From NCBI RefSeq assembly GCF_937976295.1, contig NZ_CALJRY010000369.1, positions 1-18,446 on the forward strand: a DNA stretch of 18,446 nt, written 5' to 3'. Positions 8,139-13,713 of the stretch are shown one piece after another (within the stretch, counting starts at the first letter, position 1; each line of letters opens with the position of its first letter). Under the pieces are notes generated by a model, which worked only from the letters and a program-made list of their open reading frames with translations, searched no databases and was not told the origin of the DNA. The position numbers were made by a program, and so were the translations under genes. The DNA comes from an uncultured Rothia sp. (lineage in GTDB: Bacteria > Actinomycetota > Actinomycetes > Actinomycetales > Micrococcaceae).

Positions 8139-8792
8139 GTGAAGGTCCTCATTGTTGGTGCCGGTTCCGTGGGCGCCTCCATCGCTAAAGAGCTCATGAT
8201 GAACGGCCACGACGTGACCATCATCGACTCCAAGCCCGAAGCCAAGAAACGCGCCGATCTGCCCGGCGTGCGCTGGCATATTGGTGACGCCTGCGAGCTG
8301 TCCGTGCTGCGCCAGGTGCACCCGAACAAGGCGGACGTGGTCGTTGCCGCAACCGGTGACGACAAGGCAAACCTGATGGTGTCCCTGCTGGCTCGTAGTG
8401 AGTTTGGTGTGCCCCGCACCGTGGCGCGTGTGAACAACCCGCGTAATGAGTGGCTTTTTGACGACTCCTGGGGCGTGGACGTTGCCGTGTCCACCCCGCG
8501 CCTGATGACCGCCCTCGTTGAGGAAGCCGTGGAAGTCGGCGACGTGGTGCGCCTGCTGACCCTGCAGGCTGGCGGCGCGACCCTTGCCGAGTACACTGTG
8601 CCGGATGACCACCCCGTCATCGGTTACCGCGTGGACCACGTGCAGTGGCCCGTCGATACGGTGCTCACCGCCATCCTGCGTGACGGCGCGCCGATCCCGC
8701 CCAGTGCGGATGTGGCGATTGAGGGTGGCGACGAGCTGTTCTTCATCACGACCATTGCCGGTGAGGACCAGATCCGCGCACTGTTCGCATAG
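8139..8792 (+). CDS. ceoC: TrkA-type RCK potassium regulatory protein, CeoC-like
   Basis: Second RCK protein of the pair, 217 aa, the normal family length. RCK_N carries GAGSVG (7-12) and D30 for nucleotide ribose contact; RCK_C fills about 135-217. The start is GTG, placed directly after the TAA of the preceding gene with no spacer. Its AGGTGAGAA ribosome site lies inside the end of that gene, which implies coupled translation and a fixed ratio of the two proteins. The order and strand match ceoB-ceoC of M. tuberculosis (Rv2691-Rv2692). A strong hairpin ends the unit 24 bases past the stop. Confidence 0.92.
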   Translation: MKVLIVGAGSVGASIAKELMMNGHDVTIIDSKPEAKKRADLPGVRWHIGDACELSVLRQVHPNKADVVVAATGDDKANLMVSLLARSEFGVPRTVARVNNPRNEWLFDDSWGVDVAVSTPRLMTALVEEAVEVGDVVRLLTLQAGGATLAEYTVPDDHPVIGYRVDHVQWPVDTVLTAILRDGAPIPPSADVAIEGGDELFFITTIAGEDQIRALFA

Positions 8793-8815
8793 CGTTTATA
8801 CGTAAGTTTTTGAGG

Positions 8816-8860
8816 AGGCGAAAGCCCCGATCACCCTTAGGATGATCGGGGCTTTCGCCT
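8816..8860. terminator. Perfect 18-bp hairpin terminator between ceoC and the DUF3159 gene
   Basis: Arms at 8816-8833 and 8843-8860 are fully complementary with a 9-base loop. There is no clean T run on either side, but it lies midway between converging stops (8792 and 8898), so it probably serves both strands. Confidence 0.85.
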
Positions 8861-8897
8861 ACTTCTACGAAGTTCTTCTATGTATGAAGTTGTGGGG

Positions 8898-9683
8898 TTA
8901 GCGGCTTTCTGAACCGTCAACTTCGGCAGTTTCAGCCTCGGCGTCCTCGCTGACCAGCGCCTCCTCGGGAGCCGACACACGCCACGCCAGCCACACGCCC
9001 AAAGCGTACAGCGGCAGACCCATGATCAGGCGGGTCGCGCCCAGCGCCTCCACATTATTCGCAAAGTACAGGGGCACCTGCACGGCAAGGCGCAGCATCA
9101 TCAGCACGGTAATAATCCAGGTCGCCAGCATGTACTGGCGCAGACGCACCGGGTTCTGGCGCCAGCTCAGCGCCTCACCACGAATGACCGCGAAAATCAG
9201 GCCCATCAGCGGCCAACGCACCAGCATCGACAGCAGATACGCCAGAATGTACACGCCGTTCGTCCAGAAACCGACCACAAAGTAGTCGCTCGCATTACCG
9301 GTACGGTACGCGGCAAACGCACAGATCGCCACGCCCACCAGACCGGTCAGCGCGCTCACCAGCTTAGAACCCTGCACCAGGCGAATCAGCGTGAACACGC
9401 CCGCCGCGGCCAACGCCGCAATCAGGGACAGGTTCAGTTCCTTCGTCACGGTGAACAGCACCAGGAACGCCACCGCGGGCAGGGAGGATTCCACCAGGCC
9501 GCGCCAGCCGCCAATAGCGTGCAGAATATCCACGTCGCCGTTAGCGGTGCGGCGCATATTCGCGCCCATGGAGGCGCTCAGGCTCTGCGCCAGCTGATTC
9601 TCCTCCCGCGCCGGGGCATCTGCGGGGCTGGTTGCGGGGTTAGCGTTCGGATCGGGCTGGGTCGAAGACTGCTCAGCGCTCAT
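8898..9683 (-). CDS. DUF3159 integral membrane protein
   Basis: A 261-aa membrane protein of unknown function, matching Rv2693c by position and by its LHAIGGWRGLVESSLPAVAFL segment. The first 50 or so residues are polar and disordered (Ser/Pro/Ala). They are followed by about six to seven hydrophobic segments and a short acidic tail (EDAEAETAEVDGSE). I place the start at the ATG at 9683: GGAGAAGGG lies just upstream, and the next in-frame upstream codons read through the neighbouring gene. This start overlaps the end of the OB-fold gene by 11 bases, so translation is coupled. It is the last gene of the dut operon. The family has been compared with septation-type membrane proteins, but I see nothing in the sequence to prove a role. 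Confidence 0.85.
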   Translation of the reverse strand: MSAEQSSTQPDPNANPATSPADAPAREENQLAQSLSASMGANMRRTANGDVDILHAIGGWRGLVESSLPAVAFLVLFTVTKELNLSLIAALAAAGVFTLIRLVQGSKLVSALTGLVGVAICAFAAYRTGNASDYFVVGFWTNGVYILAYLLSMLVRWPLMGLIFAVIRGEALSWRQNPVRLRQYMLATWIITVLMMLRLAVQVPLYFANNVEALGATRLIMGLPLYALGVWLAWRVSAPEEALVSEDAEAETAEVDGSESR

Positions 9684-10212
9684 GTTTTCCCTTCTCCACA
9701 AAGAATTGCGGCACAATCTCATAGCGCGGGTTATAAATCACCGGCTGATGCGCCCTCACAGACACCACCCCGGAACAGCGCAGTAGCGCACCGGCATGCA
9801 CGCCGGGCACCATCTGCTGGCCCTGCCACTTGAGCATGACCCTATCCCCCGGATTGAACGGCGCATAGGGCGGGAAAGACACCTCGTGCGGCTCCTGCAC
9901 CGCCACGGTCGCCAAAGATGCCGTGTTCAGATGGTGCTGCTTCTCGGGGGCCTCGGACTCCTCCTCGAAATCCTCACCGGGCGGCTCCACAATCGGCATA
10001 CCAATCAGCGCCAGCGGGCTCGACCACTGCAGAGGCTTCGACTTAGCCACCACCAGCTCGGCGCGGTACATCGGCTTATCCTGGGCGGTCGGCAACCACA
10101 CCTGCTCCACGCGTCCGGCAAGGCGTACGCGAAAGCGCTCGGGGTACCCGGGAGCAAGAATCTGCTCCTCAGGAACCGCGAGCGCACTCGGGTAGTTTGA
10201 GAACTCAGGCAT
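9673..10212 (-). CDS. OB-fold nucleic-acid-binding domain protein (Rv2694c-like)
   Basis: A 179-aa soluble protein. The C-terminal half has the pattern of the actinobacterial OB-fold family next to DUF3710: GDRVMLKWQGQQMVPGV, then SGVVSVRAHQPVIYNPRYEIV, whose IYNPRYE ending is typical. Homologues are usually about 120 aa. Here the N-terminal strands (RVRLAGRVEQVWLP) are separated from the rest by roughly 45 residues that include the acidic stretch EDFEEESEAPE, so this looks like an expanded, diverged member. The start ATG shares its A with the TAA of DUF3710 (TAATG on the minus strand), and the end overlaps the DUF3159 start by 11 bases. Binding to DNA or RNA is inferred from the fold only. 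Confidence 0.75.
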   Translation of the reverse strand: MPEFSNYPSALAVPEEQILAPGYPERFRVRLAGRVEQVWLPTAQDKPMYRAELVVAKSKPLQWSSPLALIGMPIVEPPGEDFEEESEAPEKQHHLNTASLATVAVQEPHEVSFPPYAPFNPGDRVMLKWQGQQMVPGVHAGALLRCSGVVSVRAHQPVIYNPRYEIVPQFFVEKGKHER

Positions 10213-11006
10213 TAGCCAATCTCGGTAATCTCAGGGCCGCGGCGAGGCATCGGGCGCAGCTTGCTGTGTTCGTTCTCGGTTTCTTCCTCAACGGCGGGCT
10301 CTTCCTCAGCCGCAACGACCAGGTCGGCGGGCAGAGTCATGGGCAGCAGTTCACGCGGCGGGCGCGGGTCGTCGCCGCGGTCCACCACGACGGTGCGGAA
10401 TACTTCCTCCACGGAGGCGGCAGCCTTATCGTCACCGAGCACAGCCGCGCCGGAGATGACGCCGCGCAGGAACCAGCGGGGGCCGTCCACACCCACGAAG
10501 CGGGCGATGCGCTCGCCAGGCTTGCCGTCCGAGGTGACGGCGGGCAGGCGGGTGAGCATCTCGGCACCGAAGACGCCGGCGTAGATTTCGACGTTGCCGC
10601 CCTGGGAGGCGACGGACTCGGTCAGGTCGTGACGGATGTCGTCCCAGATGCCGGTGGTGCGCGGTGCGGCGAATGCCTGCACCTGCAGGGTTGCGCCGTC
10701 GCGGGTGATGGTTGCGGCGATCACCGCGCCGGTTACGTCGTCAGTTTCGAGGCGCAGGTTCATGCCGTCGAGCAGTTTGATGCGCAGCGCACCCAGGTCG
10801 ACGTAGTCTTCGAGGTCTTCGGCGGTGACTTCTTCAATGTCGTGCGGGCCGTTGACGCGGTCGTACTTGATGACCTCGGGAGAGTTCTCCTCTTCCTTCA
10901 GCTCCTCAACCTCGACGTTGGTTTCCTCAATCTCTTCGGCGACAGCCTTGTCGATGGCGGCCTTTTCAGCCTCCTCGGCGCGCTTCTTCTTACCAAATCC
11001 GAACAT
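10212..11006 (-). CDS. DUF3710 family protein
   Basis: A 264-aa cytosolic protein of unknown function found next to dut across Actinomycetota (Rv2696c in M. tuberculosis). It opens with MFGFGKKKRAEEAEK, a basic then strongly acidic coiled stretch to about residue 45. The conserved core follows (DYVDLGALRIKLLDGMNLRLE onward, then GIWDDIRHDL, the DGPRWFLRGVISG segment and PLPMTLP-like end), and a Glu-rich tail closes it. The ATG at 11006 has TAGGA about 5 bases upstream. It starts 77 bases after the dut stop, and its own stop overlaps the next start by one base. No catalytic motif is evident. Confidence 0.88.
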   Translation of the reverse strand: MFGFGKKKRAEEAEKAAIDKAVAEEIEETNVEVEELKEEENSPEVIKYDRVNGPHDIEEVTAEDLEDYVDLGALRIKLLDGMNLRLETDDVTGAVIAATITRDGATLQVQAFAAPRTTGIWDDIRHDLTESVASQGGNVEIYAGVFGAEMLTRLPAVTSDGKPGERIARFVGVDGPRWFLRGVISGAAVLGDDKAAASVEEVFRTVVVDRGDDPRPPRELLPMTLPADLVVAAEEEPAVEEETENEHSKLRPMPRRGPEITEIG

Positions 11007-11022
11007 GGTATTCCTACTTTCA

Positions 11023-11039
11023 CCGCACGCGGGGTGCGG
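11023..11039. other. Small GC-rich hairpin between dut and DUF3710
   Basis: CCGCAC (11023-11028) pairs with GTGCGG (11034-11039) over 5 bases, in the 77-base spacer just before the DUF3710 ribosome site. It could lower read-through or shape translation initiation of the downstream genes. The stem is only 6 bp, so confidence is low. Confidence 0.3.
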
Positions 11040-11083
11040 GGGTTTCTTCTCTTCTCTCGTGCGGCAATCGCGGTGAGAGCAGA

Positions 11084-11530
11084 CTAGTGGATTCCGCTGG
11101 AGCCGAAGCCGCTGGAGCCGCGTTCGGTCTGTTCCAGTTCATCCACCACGGTAAAGGTCGCGTGCTCGTACTTCTGAATGACCAGCTGGGCAATGCGGTC
11201 GCCGCGCTGCACGTGGAAGGACTTGGTCTTGTCAGTGTTGAGCAGGGTGACCATCAGCTCGCCGCGGTAGCCGGAATCAACGGTGCCGGGGGCGTTCACG
11301 ATGGTGATGCCGTTCTTGATCGCCAGGCCGGAGCGCGGGTGCACCAGACCGACGTAGCCTTCGGGCAGGGCGATTGCCACGCCGGTGGGGACGAGGGCGC
11401 GTTCGCCCGGTTCCAGCTCGAAGTCGATGCGGGAGCGCAGGTCAGCGCCGGCGTCGCCGGGCTTTGCGTAGGCGGGTGCGGGCAGCTCGGGGTCGAGCAG
11501 CTTAATGTGGACGTTTACGGGGGTCATCAT
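11084..11530 (-). CDS. dut: dUTP diphosphatase (dUTPase)
   Basis: Hydrolyses dUTP to dUMP and pyrophosphate, keeping uracil out of DNA and feeding dTMP synthesis; the family works as a homotrimer. All five motifs are present: I (PGDAGADLRS), II (HPRSGLA), III (GTVDSGYRGELMVTLLN, with the catalytic Asp and Tyr), IV (RGDRIAQLVIQ) and the glycine-rich V (RGSSGFGSSG) near the end. About 148 aa, the usual size. Start choice is open: TTG at 11536 has AAAGG 8 bases upstream, while ATG at 11530 and 11527 lie just inside. I prefer 11530 because a TAGAGT -10 at the right distance would make a leaderless message begin there. It heads the operon with DUF3710, the OB-fold and the DUF3159 gene. Confidence 0.95.
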   Translation of the reverse strand: MMTPVNVHIKLLDPELPAPAYAKPGDAGADLRSRIDFELEPGERALVPTGVAIALPEGYVGLVHPRSGLAIKNGITIVNAPGTVDSGYRGELMVTLLNTDKTKSFHVQRGDRIAQLVIQKYEHATFTVVDELEQTERGSSGFGSSGIH

Positions 11531-11537
11531 GGTCAAT

Positions 11538-11543
11538 ACTCTA
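11538..11543 (-). promoter_or_regulatory. Candidate -10 of the dut operon, possibly leaderless
   Basis: TAGAGT on the minus strand ends 7 bases before the A of the ATG at 11530. This is the spacing expected if transcription begins at the start codon itself. The -35 region is poor. It competes with the idea that the AAAGG nearby is a ribosome site for the TTG start at 11536. Confidence 0.35.
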
Positions 11544-11686
11544 ACCTTTCGCGGGTGTCTGTGCCATTACCTCGCGCTGTGTTGAGGCTCTACTGCGGGG
11601 TGTTTTCGTTGCGTGTTCGCGTTCAGCGCGTGTCATGGTGTGCCACAGCGTGCCGCGTTGGGTGCGACGCGGCGCTGTTCTTGCGT

Positions 11687-11716
11687 GCGCTTTCACTTTC
11701 ACATACGCGCTTTCAC
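11687..11716. repeat. Paired GCGCTTTCAC motif, possible operator
   Basis: The 10-mer GCGCTTTCAC occurs at 11687-11696 and 11707-11716, exactly 20 bases (about two helix turns) apart. A third CTTTCAC (11696-11702) lies between. The same 10-mer occurs once more at 12341-12350 before sepH. It lies in the 267-base spacer between dut and the DUF4193 gene, in which I see no gene. Confidence 0.45.
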
Positions 11717-11723
11717 ATGCTCA

Positions 11724-11754
11724 ACGGGGCGGGTGCACTCGGCACTCGCCCCGT
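11724..11754. terminator. GC-rich 12-bp hairpin, possible terminator of the DUF4193 gene
   Basis: Arms at 11724-11735 and 11743-11754 pair over 12 bp with one G-T pair and a 7-base loop. It lies 44 bases past the DUF4193 stop on the minus strand. No T run follows, so it may be a weak terminator or a processing structure. Confidence 0.5.
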
Positions 11755-11797
11755 CATGAGGTGTATGTCGGGCGGGTGTTAGCCCTTCCCTAAAGTT

Positions 11798-12097
11798 TTA
11801 GCCCTCGCACTCGATGCAGTAGGACAGGCCGCCCTCTTCGCGTGCAATCTGCGAGCGGTGGCGCACCAGGAAGCAGGATGCGCAGGTGAACTCGTCGTCC
11901 TGAGCGGGCAGCACAACAACGTTCAGCTCCTCGTTGGAGAGGTCAGCACCGGGCAGCTCGAAGCTTTCTGCTGCGCTGTTCTCGTCTTCATCAACCGCAC
12001 CGGACTGCATCTCGGAACGGCGGGCGTTCAGCTCCTCGTAGGACTCTTCGTTCTGCTCTTCGTCCTGCTTGCGAGGTGCATCGTAATCAGTTGCCAA
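11798..12097 (-). CDS. DUF4193 zinc-ribbon-like protein
   Basis: A 99-aa conserved actinobacterial protein of unknown function (Rv2699c family). It begins with the family signature MATDYDAPRK, runs through a very acidic middle and ends in a four-cysteine ribbon, C72-x2-C75 and C94-x2-C97, which probably binds zinc. The start codon is TTG at 12097: GGAG lies 9 bases upstream and the protein from there has exactly the family signature. The ATG further upstream at 12199 would add 34 unrelated residues without support. It is divergent from sepH across a 326-base spacer. In M. tuberculosis a DUF3093 gene (Rv2698) sits between it and dut; here that gene is missing. Confidence 0.9.
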   Translation of the reverse strand: MATDYDAPRKQDEEQNEESYEELNARRSEMQSGAVDEDENSAAESFELPGADLSNEELNVVVLPAQDDEFTCASCFLVRHRSQIAREEGGLSYCIECEG

Positions 12098-12206
12098 ACT
12101 TTCACGCTCCGTTGGTTCTGTGGCTGTGTGTTGGACTAGGCCACGCTGGTTTATTGAGTGCTCTACGTGCCGCTGGTGTGTAATTAACCCTGACGGCATG
12201 CCAGGT

Positions 12207-12236
12207 ATTGTTCACCATTGGCACCCTATTTGTCTA
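12207..12236 (-). promoter_or_regulatory. Candidate promoter of the DUF4193 gene
   Basis: On the minus strand TAGACA (12236-12231) and AACAAT (12212-12207) are separated by 18 bases. They match 5 of 6 and 4 of 6 positions of the sigma-70-type consensus. The transcript would have a leader of about 100 bases. Confidence 0.4.
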
Positions 12237-12270
12237 ATCCTGGGTAGGCTTTGGACTGTTTCGGCGTCAC

Positions 12271-12317
12271 ATTTTAGCTTTTTCGGTGCGAAAAGTACAT
12301 CTTTTTTTGGTGAAAAT
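12271..12317. promoter_or_regulatory. Phased A/T tracts with a TTTTCG-GTG-CGAAAA inverted repeat
   Basis: Tracts at 12271-12276, 12279-12283, 12291-12294, 12302-12308 and 12313-12317 lie mostly 10-12 bases apart, a pattern that can curve DNA. An exact inverted repeat TTTTCG-gtg-CGAAAA occupies 12280-12294. A second related unit, T7-GGTG-AAAA, follows at 12302-12316, about two helix turns on. It could be an operator or a binding zone for an AT-preferring nucleoid protein. Confidence 0.4.
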
Positions 12318-12423
12318 CCCGCCTCCGCTACTGATTTACCGCGCTTTCACGGTACCCTGGTAGGTAGTTTGCGTTCCGTGCAACACATTCACGAACGCGT
12401 CCGGTTCACCTATGGAGGTTCTC

Positions 12424-13584
12424 ATGCTTGAACTGCGTCTGATTGGCGTTCACGATGACGGCGAAAATCTGGTGCTTGAGTCTGCTGACGGCACCCGCTT
12501 CTTGCTGCCGATTGACGCGAACCTGCGCACGAGCATCACCAAGGCTCGCCGTATTCAGCCCGCCCGCGGTCTGGGCGCTAAGGGCACCTTCGGTCCGCGC
12601 GATATTCAGACCCGTTTCCGTCAGGGTGCCTCCGTTGAGGAAATCGCTGAAGAGTCCGGTTGGGAGCCGGAGCGCGTGCGCCGCTACGAGTGGCCGATTG
12701 TTGCTGAGCGTGCCCACATTATTCGTGCCGCTCAGAGCGTGAAGATTGGCCGCCGCAGCTCCGCTTCGGGTACCGCGCAGATTCCCGTGACTCTGAGCGC
12801 CCGCATTGAGGAAGTCTCCGAGCGTTACGGTTTTGAGGACGCAACCCAGGACTGGACCACCCGCCAGCAGGAGAACGGCCAGTGGCGCGTTGAGGTTGAT
12901 ATTGCGCTGAAGGATTCGGTGCGTCAGAACCTGCCCGCGCAGGTCGTCTTCCCCGCGCGTTGGGTGTACAACCCGGCGAACCAGGGCCTGTACGCTTCGA
13001 ATGAGGCGGCGTACTTCCTGATGGGCAATAGTGAGGACGCTGTTGCCGCCGCCGCGAAGAAGGCTCCCGTGGAGGTTCCTCCCGCCCGTCTGCCGAAGGC
13101 ACCCGAGCCCGCACCGGCACCCATTACTTCATCTGAGAGCGCTGACGAGCGTAAGCTCAAGGAGCTTCTGGAGCGCGCCCGCTCGGTGCGCCCGGCACAG
13201 GTTGAGGAGCCCGAGGTGTTCGTGCACCGCGAGCCCGCTGAGCCTGTAGCACCGGCTGCGCCTGTTGCGTCTGAGCCTGCCGCCCCGGTAGCACCTGCGG
13301 CTCCTGTTGCTCCTGCAGCGCCCGAGCCCACCGCAGAAACCACCGTGGAAACCACTGACCCGCTGGCTGTGGACTCGGAAGCACCCGCTAACTCCGTTCC
13401 GGTCGAATCCTTCGCTCTGGCGGCACCCATCGAGGACGCACCGGCCGCTGAGGCCGCTGAGGCGCCCGCTGCTGAAGCACAGCCCGAGCCTGCACCCGCA
13501 GAGAAGCCCAAGCCTTCCTCCTCGAAGAAGCAGCGCGTGAGCGTTCCGGCATGGGACGACATCATCTTCGGTAGCCGCAAGTAA
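12424..13584 (+). CDS. sepH: Septation protein SepH (DUF3071)
   Basis: SepH is an actinobacterial cell-division protein known in Streptomyces to bind FtsZ and promote its assembly. This copy is 386 aa. The N-terminal DUF3071 domain (MLELRLIGVHDDGENLVL) contains a helix-turn-helix-like segment at about 58-92 (GPRDIQTRFRQGASVEEIAE, then RYEWPIV). A long Ala/Pro-rich linker with repeated VAPAAP-type units spans about 265-350. The conserved C-terminal motif SVPAWDDIIFG closes the protein (373-383). The start at 12424 follows GGAGG by 5 bases; the ATG at 12412 overlaps that ribosome site and is rejected. The same neighbourhood (DUF4193, phosphodiesterase, DUF5998) accompanies sepH in other actinobacteria, from memory. 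Confidence 0.93.
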   Translation: MLELRLIGVHDDGENLVLESADGTRFLLPIDANLRTSITKARRIQPARGLGAKGTFGPRDIQTRFRQGASVEEIAEESGWEPERVRRYEWPIVAERAHIIRAAQSVKIGRRSSASGTAQIPVTLSARIEEVSERYGFEDATQDWTTRQQENGQWRVEVDIALKDSVRQNLPAQVVFPARWVYNPANQGLYASNEAAYFLMGNSEDAVAAAAKKAPVEVPPARLPKAPEPAPAPITSSESADERKLKELLERARSVRPAQVEEPEVFVHREPAEPVAPAAPVASEPAAPVAPAAPVAPAAPEPTAETTVETTDPLAVDSEAPANSVPVESFALAAPIEDAPAAEAAEAPAAEAQPEPAPAEKPKPSSSKKQRVSVPAWDDIIFGSRK

Positions 13585-13637
13585 GCGACCGCCCCCGCGC
13601 CACCCAATAAAGGGCATCTAGGCAAGAGCTTCTAGAC

Positions 13638-13687
13638 ATACAGAAAACCGCTGGTTATTCACCCGAATAACCAGCGGTTTTCTGTAT
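13638..13687. terminator. Perfect 23-bp hairpin terminator between sepH and the phosphodiesterase gene
   Basis: Arms at 13638-13660 and 13665-13687 are fully complementary with a 4-base loop (ACCC). The A/T-rich bases at the foot give a GGTTTTCTGTATCTT-type run on plus and the same run on minus. Converging genes on both sides indicate a bidirectional terminator. Confidence 0.93.
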
Positions 13688-13713
13688 CTTCTCAGCCTGT
13701 GCCCGCTAACGCT

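Larger units (their letters stand above)
12098..12423. other. Divergent intergenic region DUF4193 / sepH
   Basis: 326 bases without a supported gene. It is clearly richer in A and T than the flanking genes, chiefly 12221-12335. It holds a minus promoter candidate for DUF4193 (12207-12236), a cluster of T and A tracts with short inverted repeats (12271-12317), the GCGCTTTCAC motif at 12341-12350 and the sepH ribosome site GGAGG (12414-12418). I could not find a convincing -10/-35 pair for sepH. Confidence 0.7.

Noticed and set aside
11087..11782. Plus-strand frame covering dut and its upstream spacer, a possible DUF3093 replacement
   Set aside because: Most of it is antisense to dut, and the spacer part lacks transmembrane segments or DUF3093 features.
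12098..12199. 34-residue N-terminal extension of the DUF4193 protein from an upstream ATG
   Set aside because: The family signature begins exactly at the TTG at 12097, which has a GGAG site; the upstream part has no similarity to the family.
12412..12423. SepH start at ATG 12412
   Set aside because: This ATG overlaps the GGAGG that serves the ATG at 12424, and the family N-terminus MLELRLIG starts at 12424.
7137..13669. 14-base identity TTATTCACCCGAAT at 7137-7150 and 13656-13669
   Set aside because: About one shared 14-mer is expected by chance in a window of this size. One copy is part of the sepH terminator and the other lies before the permease, with no extended similarity.
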